Assembly: GCA_039090855.1 (NCBI GenBank)
Contig: CM077011.1
Location: forward strand, 37,653,501-37,717,500
Reading direction: 5' to 3'
DNA from: Macrothele yani
Lineage: Eukaryota; Arthropoda; Arachnida; Araneae; Macrothelidae
Length of the DNA: 64,000 nucleotides
The notes beneath the pieces were generated by a model. It worked only from the letters and a program-made list of their open reading frames with translations. It had not been told where the DNA came from and made no database searches. Both the position numbers and the translations under genes were made by a program. Positions 34,491 through 45,420 of the stretch are shown here, piece after piece. How positions within the stretch are numbered: the stretch's first letter is position 1; each line of letters begins with the position of its first letter.

Positions 34491-34990
34491 ATATATATAT
34501 ATATCATCATCATCATTATTGTCAACAATTATCAATCCACTGCTGGACGAAGGTCTCCCCAAGTTTCCTCCAAAACGGTCTGTCAAGTGCCAGTCTCCTC
34601 CATGTCACTCCCGCATACTTTCGAATTTCATCCACCCATCTTCCATGTGGTCTTCTTCTGGGTCTTTTCCTGTCCCTTGGAATCCAATCTAAAATTTCGG
34701 CTGTCCATCGATGGTCTGTCCTTCTGGCAGTATGCCCAGCCCATTGCTCGTTCGTGATAGACGTAGTGTTGGTGGCTCCAATGTTTTATGCGTTTTAGTG
34801 TGGAATACCTTGTCCCTCACTCACCTGTTGCGTGGCCCGGCTGTCTAAAGGTACTGTGTACGTTTTGAGCTACTTTTCCAGCGTTCTCACCCTCATATTA
34901 GTTCATATTCATCCGTTTTCTTATCGTTTGCTCGTTTGTTTACGTTTGGAAGCTGCCAACAGGGCGGCTTCCGGTACTTCGTTATCATCT

Positions 34991-36820
34991 ATGGGCGTGG
35001 CGGATGCACGTCACGTCACACTTCCCACGTCCATGGAAGTTAACATACTCTCGTCCTCAGATGTGTCTGCTCAGTTACCTTCCCAGCTTTCTAGTACTCC
35101 TGCACCGGTGCCTTCACTGGACTTGGCTGCGCTTTCTTCTTCAGCTCCTGCATCTGTCTCGGTGCACTCCCTGGGAACTACTGATTCTACTGCCTTGCCT
35201 TCGGCCTGTGCTTCTCTTCCCTCACAGCCTTCTGTGCCTGCCGGATCCGAACAGACTTCTCTTCCGAGGATGTCATTTGCCTCTAAAGTGCAACGAGGCG
35301 CTACTTCTACGTCCGATTCCTCTCAACCAGATGGTCTTTTGCAAGCAACACCTATTATTCAGGTACCAAACCACAAGGTGAAGGTAACGATTGATGACAA
35401 TTCGCAGATTGGTCGTGAGTTCCATAACCTCCTGGATAGAGGTGTGCTCTTTCATGCTTTACCAAATACTCCATTGCCACGCTACATGGAAGCCCTCTCT
35501 GTACATGTGTCGTCTACGTCCATTGCAGGAATTTCCCGTACTCCTCGGGTTATTTCGGTACAGTTCAATCACAAGGAGGATGCTGACTTTTTTCTAGCTA
35601 ACGGACTTTCGATTGGGACAAACCATCTCATCCCGTCGCCTCTTTCCAAGAGACCGGTGAACATCACGTTTTATCCTGTTCCACAGGAAGTGCCGGATAC
35701 TGCACTTCCTCTCCTTGTCAGTCATGTTTGTAAAATTGTTGGCAAGGTCCGTCGCCTTTCTGACGCTCCTCGCGGAACTCGTTTTGCACATGCTACAGGA
35801 CCTCGCCGTCAGTTATTGGTCGTCTTTTCCACCGAGAAAGCCTTGGCGGATTGCCCTACAGAAGCTACTGTTGAAATTGGCGCACGAACGTACAGTTTCA
35901 AGATTTTCACTGCTCACTATTGTACACACTGTTTAACACAAAATCACACCACTGCCTCCTGTGACCGCGTTCGACGTGGACGTTCATCAAGTTCGCATCC
36001 CACTGCTGACCACATTGGTCTTTCTACTATCCCCACTGCCGGTAGTTTGCCTGACGCGAATTCTTCGTTTCTCCGTCAGGCGAACATTTCCGTCACGGAC
36101 AATGCTGCCTTTCCTCCTCTCCCGACCCGTACGATTGTGCATCCACCTTCAAGATTGACAGAGTTGTCTTCGACTACAGATGTGTCTACAGCGGAGTGTT
36201 CCGATCCGGGTGTGTTGAGTGGTGGTTTGGCGGATTGGCCGTCTGGCTCTTCTCCTAGCCTCTCGGATATCGGATCTCCATTTACAACCTTGTCTACCAT
36301 ACCCTTGTTGCAACATCTTCCTGAAGCCTCAGCTGTTGTACCAGTCTCCACTAAGGCAGCTCAGCTACGTACTGCTTCTTCGGCGACGTTCGTTTCCTCG
36401 TCTCCTGACTTGGGAGGTGAGCCTGATCCACTAATGGATACATCCGCCTCAGCTACTTCTTCGAAGCGGATTGGAACTTCCACAGGCGCTGTAAAACAGA
36501 AAAAGTTAAAACAACTTTCTGTGCCACATTCTGAGGATTCATCTAGTATTCCCGAGGTTTCCGGTTCCGGTGTTTCTCCACCTGATGTTTCTTCAAACAG
36601 TATGCTTCTCCGCTCAGGTCCTGTCAATCCTCTCTCTGATGCTGAGGTTCTACAGGCCGTTGACACGTTTCCTCCAGTTCCTGGCCCACTGTCCAGACAG
36701 CAACTTTTACGTCTTTTCCAACCTGCACGTACGATTGTTGGTTCTGAAGAATTCCTTCACTCACCTGATCTGGACCTGTATGCAGCGGTAACGCAATTCG
36801 AAGCTTATGTCACTTTTTAA
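34991..36820 (+). CDS. LINE ORF1 protein with CCHC zinc knuckle
   Basis: Predicted RNA-binding ORF1 (gag-like) protein, 609 residues from ATG 34991 (MGVADARHVTLPTSM). The frame is also open upstream to GTG 34832, but without an ATG. Residues ~1-140 are Ser/Ala/Pro-rich and low complexity. A folded part (about 150-325) includes VNITFYPVPQEVPDTALPLL and GPRRQLLVVFSTEKAL. It ends in YCTHCLTQNHTTASC, a clean CX2CX4HX4C knuckle. The rest is Ser/Pro-rich. The layout resembles ORF1 of L1/Tx1-type LINEs. No stop or frameshift was seen in 609 codons, unlike every other retroelement here except RTE copy 3. Host domestication is possible but unsupported. Confidence 0.8.
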   Translation: MGVADARHVTLPTSMEVNILSSSDVSAQLPSQLSSTPAPVPSLDLAALSSSAPASVSVHSLGTTDSTALPSACASLPSQPSVPAGSEQTSLPRMSFASKVQRGATSTSDSSQPDGLLQATPIIQVPNHKVKVTIDDNSQIGREFHNLLDRGVLFHALPNTPLPRYMEALSVHVSSTSIAGISRTPRVISVQFNHKEDADFFLANGLSIGTNHLIPSPLSKRPVNITFYPVPQEVPDTALPLLVSHVCKIVGKVRRLSDAPRGTRFAHATGPRRQLLVVFSTEKALADCPTEATVEIGARTYSFKIFTAHYCTHCLTQNHTTASCDRVRRGRSSSSHPTADHIGLSTIPTAGSLPDANSSFLRQANISVTDNAAFPPLPTRTIVHPPSRLTELSSTTDVSTAECSDPGVLSGGLADWPSGSSPSLSDIGSPFTTLSTIPLLQHLPEASAVVPVSTKAAQLRTASSATFVSSSPDLGGEPDPLMDTSASATSSKRIGTSTGAVKQKKLKQLSVPHSEDSSSIPEVSGSGVSPPDVSSNSMLLRSGPVNPLSDAEVLQAVDTFPPVPGPLSRQQLLRLFQPARTIVGSEEFLHSPDLDLYAAVTQFEAYVTF

Positions 36821-36965
36821 ATCTCTGTGTGCCACCGATCCTCGGTATCAGCCTTTTGAGACGTTACACGCGCCGTCTCGCCTCCTTGAAGGAGCTCGTT
36901 GAGAAGCATATATGTGATACCTTCTATCCTTTTACCGATGACCTTTAGCTCTCTTCCTCACACCG

Positions 36966-37038
36966 ATTACTTTTTGTTCTCTCAATGCTAGAGGATTTGC
37001 GAACCCGTTTGCAGATTCCCTGGTTTTGCAGACTTAGT
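36966..37038 (+). pseudogene. N-terminal stub of a LINE APE endonuclease
   Basis: Reads ITFCSLNARGFANPF… then ends at TAG (about 37036-37038). SLNARG is the standard opening motif of APE-type LINE endonucleases, located where ORF2 should begin. No further endonuclease or reverse transcriptase follows before the element's end. Confidence 0.65.
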
Positions 37039-38921
37039 GCATGTTGATTCTGATGTTTTCCATGTGTGTTTTTACTGTGATTCACAAGTCATGTATTGTA
37101 AATTTGCTTTATTTGTGTGTTTGGCTGTGTTTCACAAGTATTGTATTTTAAATTTGCGATAATTGCTTGTTTTTGCTGTGTTTTCACAACTAATCGGTCT
37201 CGTTACTTGTGTGATCTCCTCATTATCTGATCATTATCTTATCTGTTGTTTCCTGAATTTGTGCCTGTTTTAAAATTACCTATAATTGTGAGTGTTTGCT
37301 GTGTTAGTGCTTTCCTCTATCGCGGATTATTATAGTGGTACGTTTGTTACCTTTGTTATTTTTATATAGTTGCTGATGTACTCCATGTTGTTTTGCTCTC
37401 TAACCACAATTCAGTTCCGTTCGGTTGATTTATGATAGCATAGTACATTTCATGCATTTGTGCACATGTGTTATAGTGTTTGACATGCCGTTAGGTCTTT
37501 CATTGTTCGTGTGCATATTCATTTCCTTTCTGTGTAACGTTGTGCGGCATCGTGGATATACTTACTTTCCGCACTGTTGTTTTCTGTACTGCAGCTTTTA
37601 ATGAATCTCCTATGTCTGTATTTCGTTATAGCAATAAACTGGGTATCACTATGGTACCCACAGTTACTAATACCAATACCATTGCCATTTCAGGTATTTA
37701 ACTCTGATCATGATGTCTTCCACTTTGTCATTTTTCGGATCCACGAGTTCCTCTTCTTATCTCTCCTGGTTACACCAAGCATGCACCTCTTAATGTTTCT
37801 TTGAGTTGTCTGCAGCCCTTGTATGCTTCGTTTAGTTAAGGTCTACGTCTCTGCACCATACGTAAGCACTGGAAGGATGCATTGATCAAACACTTTTCTT
37901 TTAAGACATAATGGCATATTGCTCTTGAAAATTATGCTGTTTCTTTCAAAAGATCTCCAGGTAAGTTTTGTACGCCGAATAATTTCATCAATGTGACCCT
38001 CACTTGATATCTGCTGTTCAAGATAAACGTACAGTGTCTGTTATCTCCAGCTTTTCTCCATCAATCGATAAATCTTCATTTCTTGTAAAAGCATTGAACA
38101 TCACTTTTGTCTTCTGAAAGTTCATTTTTAATCCCACTTCTTTACTCTTGTCAGCAAGTTCCTGGATCATACTCTGCAGCTCTGATAGGATAGTTTCAAA
38201 AATGAGTACGTCATCAGCAAAACGAAGGTGGGTTAGATAATCTCCATTAATCTTTATTCCTTTGTTTTCCCAGTTCAGTGATTGAAAGACATTTTCCAAT
38301 GTGGTGTTAAAGAGCTTCGGAGATATGGTGTCATATTGTCTCACTCCTTTTCCAATTTTTATGTGTGCTGTATTTTCAAACAGCCGAATCTTTGCACTTG
38401 CATTTTCATAGATGTTATTAATAATATTAATGTACGCATCTTCAATACCGCAGGATTTCAGAGCCATTGTAACTGCTGATGCTTTCATCGAATCAAAGGC
38501 TTCTTCAAAATCGATAGAAGCCATGCACAATGGAAGTTCATATTCCCTCGCTCTTTCAGTTAGTTCTTTCAGTTCGTGGATATGATCTATTTTGCTGTTG
38601 CCACTCCTGAGTCCAGCTTGTTCTCTCGGTTGAGCCATGTCCAGTGTCACCTTCAAGCGGTGTGAAAGAACTTTAGTGAAGATTTTATAAACCATTGATA
38701 GGAGGCTGACAGGTCTGTAGTTCCTGAGATCCTCAATGTCACCTTTTTTATGTATGTAGCGAGATCATTGTAGCGTTATTCCAATCCTCAGGAATCTTCC
38801 CTTCATTAAGGCATCGAGTAAAAATTTGGGTGAGTGCAGTTTCGATTTCTCCACTTGCTTCTTGTATGATGTCTACAGTAATTTCATCTTCTCCTGGAGC
38901 TTTCCCCCGCTTCATGTTCTT

Positions 38922-39152
38922 TTTTTTTTTTTTTTTTTTTTTGATTGGAGGTTTAACGACCACCGGGAGCAACTCAATGGGCAATAAGCAGTCGCCCGTC
39001 CCTAATTTAGGGTCACTGGTTCCAGGGAAGGAAGAGAGCCAGTGCCGTAAGACAAACACAACATCCATGCCTGACCGGGATTCGAACCCGGACCCCTTAC
39101 GGACGAATGATCAGAGGCCAGCGCCTTAGACCACTGCGCCACCGGGGCGGCC
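38922..39152 (-). mobile_element. tRNA SINE family A inserted in RTE copy 4
   Basis: 231 bp including a T-run at the left (poly(A) on the minus strand). TTCATGTTCTT occurs at 38911-38921 and 39153-39163, an exact 11-bp target duplication that interrupts the RTE coding sequence. The head carries GGTGGCGCAGTGGTCTAAGG and GGGTTCGAATCCCGG, both Pol III boxes intact. Confidence 0.95.
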
Positions 39153-39649
39153 TTCATGTTCTTGATTGCATGTGCAACTTTTGCTGGGAGGACTGGAAGA
39201 ACTCTGGTACTGGTACCTTTCATGATGTCTGGAGTACATGTATCATCCCTTTCATATGATTTGGAGTAGAAATCTTACACTCTTGTCAAAATTTCGCCTC
39301 TATTTCTTGTTACAGAACCATCTTCTTTTCTCAGTGCCATAATCTGTTTTCTTCCCTTACTGAGATGTCCCTTTGCGATCTTTAGGCTTTGGTTGTTTTC
39401 AATTGCTTTCCTCACTAGTTCACAGTTAAATTTTCTTACGTCTTCAATGTTACGTTTTCGTACTGTCTTGCATAGCTCTATATATTCCACTTTGGAAGTC
39501 ACATCTTCTTTACTTGTCCTCATCTCTCTTCTTTTTTGCATCAACATTTTGGTTTTTCCTGATAATTTTTTCACATGCAACTTGTTCTCAGACCTAGCTA
39601 ATTTTGTTGCTGTTTCCATAAGAGCTTTGGTTAATTTTCTGTTAACTTC

Positions 39650-39654
<5 letters not shown>

Positions 39655-39691
<37 letters not shown>
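39655..39691. repeat. (TA)n microsatellite
   Basis: About 18 TA units join the truncated 5' end of RTE copy 4 to the left arm of the foldback element. Confidence 0.95.
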
Positions 39692-39693
<2 letters not shown>

Positions 39694-40254
39694 AGAAACA
39701 AAGTTCGAATTTCGATGTGCCCTAGTGTGGAAAAGTTGTGTACTGTTACGTAAACCATGTCAAAAAATTTAGCGAAATTCAAATAATATCTTACGTTTCC
39801 AGTTTACCTCCAAAATTTCGATATTTGGGTAAACTCGTCACAATATCATGTCTGTTGTGAGAAAAGAACAGTGTTCGTTACAGACTTTCTCTAGTGCGCA
39901 AAAACTATTTGTTGGTACCTAAAAGAAGTGCACAATTTGTTAGGCAAAGTAACTAATATCTTATGGTTCCAATTTAATGCAACAATACTCCATGTTTAAG
40001 GAAAATTGCAATACTTTGGCACCATGTGATTTGTTTCCTAGTTGTGTTAGTGTGTGCACTACTGCACTGAAAGCACAACATATTGTGCAAATGTGCAAGT
40101 AGTGCACACTGCACATGGTGCAGCTCTTCCCATTTTTCATGTTTCAGAAAAATCTCAGAACTCATCATGAGGAGGTGGTTGCACAGCGAGTTCCATCCGT
40201 GCCCAACCCAACCACCTAGCCATTAGGGCAAATCAATTTTCTGTTCTTTTTTAA

Positions 40255-40800
40255 TCTTCAATTTCCTATTCTTTATTAATTTTTACTCTGAAATCTGATT
40301 TACTTTCGAAGGCTGGCATTATTTGCCGTGCTTCCAAACGTACTCTAATAAATCAAACCCTTTGTTCTTCTTCGCAAACAGCAGCAGATGCTTCTGTTGT
40401 CAACTTAACGCATCGCTCTACTCTCTGATTGTAAAAAGGGAAGTTTTGCGTGCTCAATCGCTGAACAATGTCCTTACAGTCCCTGTTGCATAGGTTCATT
40501 ATTTCATCGTCGGTTAAATGAACAGTCAGTGGCGGTTCGCTTAAGACGCATGATTGCCAGTCAAAGAGGCCAAAATAATCCTCCCCCTGGAAGGTGAACG
40601 GAGAAACTTCAAATACACGGATTGCATGGCAGTTTCGTGCCCTTGCTCTAAGGATCCTGCGGAAGCCAAGTTCTCTGATGTTTCCTCTCGTCCGTGATCA
40701 TAGCCAGAACTATTGATTCTGGATGGCCAAAAATAGCCATTCTTTTGGATTACGCGGTCCAGAACGCTCTTCAAATCCTGGGTGAGATATCTGAATATAT
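40255..40800 (-). pseudogene. Inverted partial copy of the transposase-like C-terminal half
   Basis: On the minus strand, in two frames, it reads DLKSVLDRVIQKN, IFGHPESIVLAMITDERKH, a break, then RILRARARN, DYFGLFDWQSCVLSEPPL, TVHLTDDEIMNLCNRD, NFPFYNQRVERCVKLTTEAS and RLEARQIMPAFESKSDF. It is better preserved than the matching right-arm sequence, and has one in-frame stop after EEEQRV plus a frameshift near 40660. Confidence 0.7.
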
Positions 40801-40942
40801 GGAGCCATCATTGCAAGTGCACTTTCGGAAGAAGTGGGAATGATAACTCAAGCTGATACTTCAAGTGTTATAGGTAGGCACAAAATTAGAAGAAAAAAAC
40901 AGACAAAACAGCTTCAGAACGATAATTTGACTCCGCGTAAAT

Positions 40943-42280
40943 TTTAAAGGGCTGTATGTCGACGGGCGTAAGAACCAAACCATAATGTATGAAGAAAGGA
41001 AAAGAAAGCGGTTAAAAAAACTGTAACTGAAGAACACGTGACTATACTGAAAGAACCTGGAAGTAAATCTTTTGGGCATACCACTCCTACATCTTCCACC
41101 GCAAAGGACATTGCCAAATGTCTGCTGGATTTTACATGCCAAGAATGTCGACCTAAGTAAACTGTTGGTGATAGGCTGCGACGGAACCGTCGTTAATACT
41201 GGGTGTGAAGGAGGTGCGATTCGCATTCTAGAACTAGTCTGCCAAAAACCTCGTTAGTGGAGCGTATGCCAGTTGCACCGAAATGAGCTGACACTCCGTC
41301 ACTTAATTCAACATTTGGATGGCCAAACGAGTGGCACAAAAACATTTTCAGGGGGAAATCGGCAAACAGCTGGAGAGGTGAAAAAATCTACCGGTTCTGA
41401 AATCTGAAGAAATTGAAGCGAGTTTTCCTGAACGTGATGAAAAAGTTCCAAGGGATCTTAACACGTCTCAGAAATACCTGTGGGACATTAGCCACGCTGT
41501 GACAACGAGTACGTAGTCATCAAGTCTGGCACATAAGCACCGGAAAAAGAGCCATGTACGGCGGCAAACGGCGGCAATTCATATTTTGCGCCTTTATATT
41601 AGTTCTTAGGCAACCTTCGGATTCACTTAAAATTCTGTCAGAATTTGTTGTGAGATTTATGCGTTCATGTGGTTCATTTATAAGATCATACCCTCATTGC
41701 CATTATGGAGCACGGAATCTATGGAAGGCCATCCATACATCTAGATATCTCACCCAGGATCTGAAGAGCGTTCTGGACCACGAATCCAAAGGAATGGCTA
41801 CTTTGCCCATTCAGAATCAATACTTCTGGCTACGATCACATACGAGAGGAAACATCAGAGAACTTGGGTTCCGCAGGATCCTTAGAGCATAGGCACAAAA
41901 GTACGATGCAATCCGTGTATTTGAAATTCCTCAATTCAACTTCCAGGGGAGGATTCTTTTGATCTAATTGACTGGCAATCATGCGTTTTAAGCGAATCGC
42001 CATTGACTGTTCATTTAACCGACGATGCAATAATGAACTTATGCAACTGTGACTGTAAGGACATTTTTAAATGATTGGGCACGCAAAACTTCCCTTGTCA
42101 CAATCAGGAAGTGGAGCGATGCGTTAAGTTGACAACAGAAGCATCTGCTGCTGTTTGCAAAGAACAACAAAGGGATTGCTTTATTAGAGTACGGTTGGAA
42201 GCACGGCAAATAATGCCAGCATTCGAAAGTAAATCAGATCTCCGGGTAAAAATTAATAAAGAACAGTAAATTGAAGATTA
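40943..42280 (+). pseudogene. Uncharacterised transposase-like protein, degenerate
   Basis: Fragments in order on the + strand: FKGLYVDGRKNQTIMYEERK, VTEEHVTILKEPGSKSFGH, TTPTSSTAKDIAKCLLDF, KLLVIGCDGTVVNTG with EGGAIRILEL, YGARNLWKAIHTSRYLTQDL, HTRGNIRELGFRRILRA, NFPCHNQEVERCVKLTTEAS and RLEARQIMPAFESKSDLRV. From memory, this matches a family of hypothetical proteins scattered in arthropod genomes (DGRKN, EEHxxxxxEPGSxYxGH and GCDGTxVNTG motifs) with no experimentally known function. Several frameshifts and stops interrupt it here. The link to DNA transposition is inferred from the inverted-terminal setting only. Confidence 0.6.
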
Positions 42281-42836
42281 CAAAAGAAAAACAAAAAAAT
42301 TGATTTGCCCTAATGGCTAGGTGGTTGGGTTGGGCACGGGTGGAACTCGCTGTGCAGCCACCTCCTCATGATGAGTTCTGGGATTTTTCTGAAACATGAA
42401 AAATGGGAAGAGATGCACCGTGTGCAGTGTGCACTACTTGCACATTTGCACAATATGTTGTGCTTTCAGTGCAGTAGTGCACACACTAACACAACTAGGA
42501 AACAAATCACATGGTGCCAAAGTATTGCAATTTTCCTTAAACATGGAGTATTGTTGCATTAAATTGGAACCGTAAGATATTAGTTACTTTGCCTAACAAA
42601 TTGTGCACATCTTTTAGGTACCAACAAATAGTTTTTGCGCACTACAAGAAAGTCTGTAACGAACACTGTTCTTTTCTCACAACAGACATGATATTGTGAC
42701 GAGTTTACCCAATTATCAAAATTTTGGAGGTAAAGTGGAACCGTTAGATATTATTTGAATTTCGCTAAATTTTTTGCACATGGTTTATGTAGCAATACAC
42801 AACTTTTCCGCACTAGGGCAAATCGAAATTCGAAGA

Positions 42837-45420
42837 TTTTTTTTTTTTGCGCTCCTGCTGTATATTGAATTGATGCATAAATTCATGCCGTATTTTTCAC
42901 TACAGGAATGAATTACATCAGAAGATACTGATTTCTTTATCACGTTCCGCCAATGTTTCTTGGCTCTACGGGGACTAATGGAACACCTTGGATTTTTGTT
43001 TTGAAGTGTTGCGACAGTTATCCTGCCTTGTGACGCCGGTTAGGACCCTGGCCACCCCCGTGGTCCAGAGACCAGCCCGCGATGTCGTGCTGGCAGGCGA
43101 CCTAGCGTACCTTATCTGGGTCCCCGCTTTGTCTGGCGGGATAGGTCGTTTATTAATTTAGGGTTGACTGGGAGATTGTCTTGCTCTCGAACTATTTTTG
43201 GCGAATAATTTCCCTTTATTTTCTATTACAAAATTTACACACATGTATACACTGTCCTCATGCTTAGGACTCACAACATTGAGAGATTCAAATAAAAGTA
43301 TTTACATAGTATTTACACTGGAAGTTGTTTTGCCTGCTTGCCCACAGACTTTTGCCCTCATTCCGATTCCGAATCGCTTTCGGTGTGCACGGGCACCTCT
43401 TGCGTTTCGGTCCCCGTTTGACTGGGGAAAATCGTGTGTTGCTGGATGGTTAGCCTCTCAACTACGGCTATTATCTCCCTCCTGTTAACGGAGGATTGGA
43501 CGAGCATATCCAATCTTCGCGTTCTTTGCACACCTGGGATCAGTGTGTTTCTCCATTCGGCGAAGCCGCTGCATTCAAGCACGCACTGTTCTGTGCTTGC
43601 CGACCTATTTCCACAGGGACAAGTGCAGTTCCTGATGGCAAATCTGACCAGGTATTCAGGGCAGATGCCATTGCCACTGAGTACTAGATTCAGGAACTTG
43701 TTTGTCTGTGCACGTTTGGTCGAGACCTTCGGAAACACTCTGTGTGTCTTCCACCCTGTCTTTCCCGTGTCCAATCTGACCTGGCATTCGGTCATGGTCT
43801 GTCGGGCCAATGCTGCGCGGATGCTCCTTCGCGGCGTTCTGCATTGCACGTCAACCGTCTCTTTCAGCGTGGCTGCCTTCGCCTGCTGGTCCGCCCTTTC
43901 GTTTCCTTGGGTCCCGACATAGCTTCGTACCCAGTGGAAACTAACTGGCCCATTTCCTTCTGCCCTCAGGAGGGTTTTAATCCTCTGGACGATGGGATTT
44001 CTTCCCCTGAATCTACCCAGAGCATGCAGTGCTGCCTCACTGTCAGAGTAGAGTTTAATCATTTCGTCGCTACGCCTGAGGAGTGCCTAGGTGAGTGCCT
44101 TTTCTATTGCCAGAAGTTCTGCTTGGAAGCCAGAAGCGTTCTGCGATAGTTTTACGCATTTTGCAGTTGCTTCGTTCCAATCCGAGAACGCACAGAAGCC
44201 TGCACCCACTTGTCCCTTCAAATTTGAGCAGTCAGTGAATAACTCATGCCCAATTCCCGTGGGCTTCTCCTTGTCCCACGGTGGGCAAATTTCCTCTGCC
44301 GGGTGGATCTGCCAGTGCACGCTTTCCAGCTCCATGTTGGAGGCTCGATGTGGCACACCGAGAAGGTAGGCGCCCTCACCTGACTTTAGGCAGTGCATTG
44401 CTGCCTCCCTTTCCACTACTATGTCTGCCGGCTCGCACCCCGCCAGCACTTGGAGTGCGAGGGTCGACGTTGTGCGAAAACAACCGGTGATCCCTAGTAG
44501 GGCCAACCTTTGGATTTGGTTTATGCCCTTCTTCATTCTGACGGTGGGAGTCCACCATGCTCCACTAGCATACGTCAGAATTCTTTCTATTCCTCTCTGA
44601 TAGATGGCCTTCTTGGTTTTGCCCGATAACCTCATGCCATTCAATCTATTGAGGATCAGCGTGCAGCTTGTTCGAAGATGCCTCAGGTGTGGCAGCCCTG
44701 ATAGACTCTGATCCAGGACCACACCCAAGTACTTCATTTCACGTACCGCCTTGATAGTGCACCCTAGGAATTTGCACTTAGGTGGTGTTTTTATTACTCC
44801 AATCTTAGCTATTGCTAGGAGAGTGGTCTTTTCAGGAGCAAAGCACAGTTTGCTTTCTCTGCTCCAGTTGTCTAACACAGCTAGGGCACTGTTTCGATCA
44901 CGTGTCTCCCTGAAGCGGAGACCACTAGAACGAAATCGTCCGCATAGGCTTGAATTTCCATTGCCGGCCCCAGGTCTAGATTCAGAGCTGCGTCTGCAAC
45001 TATGTTCCACCAAAGCGGCCCGGAGTTGGATCCTTGCGGACACCCTCTGTGGTACGAACGCGAGGCTTGCCCATTCCCCGCTTCGAACTCGACCCTTCTA
45101 TCAGACAGGTAGCTACTGATCAGCGTGAACAAGTTCCTTGGACAGCCAAGTTCTTTGAGTCTGGTTAAAACCATTGCCCACCAGACACTGTTGAAAGCCC
45201 CTAACGTCAAGTGAGATGAAGCAGGTATGGAGCCCCTCCGCTTTTTTCCTCTCTGCCCTCTGTCTGAGGCTGCGAATTGCCTGCGTTGCGCAACGCCCAG
45301 GAAGGAAACCAAATTGGTTCCTGTTTAACTTTCCCTGCCCCATGAGAAAGCCAAGCGCTCTGTTCGTTATGAGCTTGTCCAGCAGAATTACATCAGAAGA
45401 GAAAGCGGAATCAATCAACT
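42837..45420 (-). mobile_element. I/R1-group LINE with RNase H, 5'-truncated
   Basis: On the minus strand, reverse transcriptase then RNase H then 3' sequence runs to a probable poly(A) (T-run 42837-42849 on +) that abuts the foldback's right end. The 5' side stops at about 45420, where mariner A begins. The region 42850-43357 would be 3' UTR. Confidence 0.75.
43358..45418 (-). pseudogene. Reverse transcriptase-RNase H, broken
   Basis: RT fingers/palm: LDKLITNRALGFL, QFGFLPGRCATQAI, FISLDVRGAF (frame jump at about 45190), RGCPQGSNSGPLWWN, IQAYADDFVLVVS (the YADD catalytic box), frame jump back near 44920, then CKFLGCTIKAVREMKYLGV. RNase H: ELFTDCSNLKGQVGAGF (Asp kept; TDGS is TDCS), ELLAIEKALT then TAG at about 44084-44089, IKLYSDSEAALHAL and WVRSYVGTQGNERADQQAK. 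A terminal RNase H after the RT marks the I/R1/LOA group of LINEs. Two frameshifts and one stop make it inactive. Confidence 0.85.

Larger units (their letters stand above)
34747..37678 (+). mobile_element. ORF1-only LINE (endonuclease-RT deleted), nested in RTE copy 4
   Basis: Joining 34746 to 37685 restores the continuous RTE sequence. CCATTG at 34741-34746 and 37679-37684 is the target duplication. The 2932-bp insert has a 5' leader, one long ORF with a CCHC knuckle, a stub of an endonuclease reading frame (36966-37038) and about 640 bp of T-rich 3' sequence. A usual LINE would have 3 kb or more of endonuclease-reverse transcriptase here, so it is an internally deleted derivative comparable in layout to mammalian half-L1 elements. 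Confidence 0.82.
34505..39654 (-). mobile_element. RTE-type LINE copy 4, 5'-truncated and split by two insertions
   Basis: Three pieces on the minus strand are collinear with one RTE: 34505-34746 (3' tail), 37679-38921 (reverse transcriptase) and 39153-39654 (linker). They are separated by the ORF1-only LINE at 34747-37678 and a SINE at 38922-39152, both with target duplications. The 5' break falls at VNRKLTKALMETATKL, directly at a (TA)n run (39655-39690). The pieces also carry scattered stops and indels (for example 38018-38695 ends early with TVRLS). Confidence 0.9.
39704..42834. mobile_element. 3.1-kb foldback element with ~1.1-kb inverted arms
   Basis: Left arm 39704 to about 40803 is the reverse complement of about 41733-42834 with modest divergence. 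The outer ends begin TTCGAATTTCGAT, then TGCCCTAGTG. A unique centre of about 930 bp lies between. Long shared blocks include AACATATTGTGCAAATGTGC (left) and GCACATTTGCACAATATGTT (right). The right half plus centre carries a transposase-like gene on the + strand; the left arm is an inverted second copy of its 3' half. Confidence 0.92.

Noticed and set aside
34832..34990. N-terminal extension of the LINE ORF1 from GTG 34832
   Set aside because: Open but starts with GTG, unlikely in an animal transcript; the ATG at 34991 is preferred.
35004..36791. Several 60-125-codon frames overlapping the LINE ORF1
   Set aside because: Alternative-frame shadows of a long Ser/Pro-rich ORF; no domain signature.
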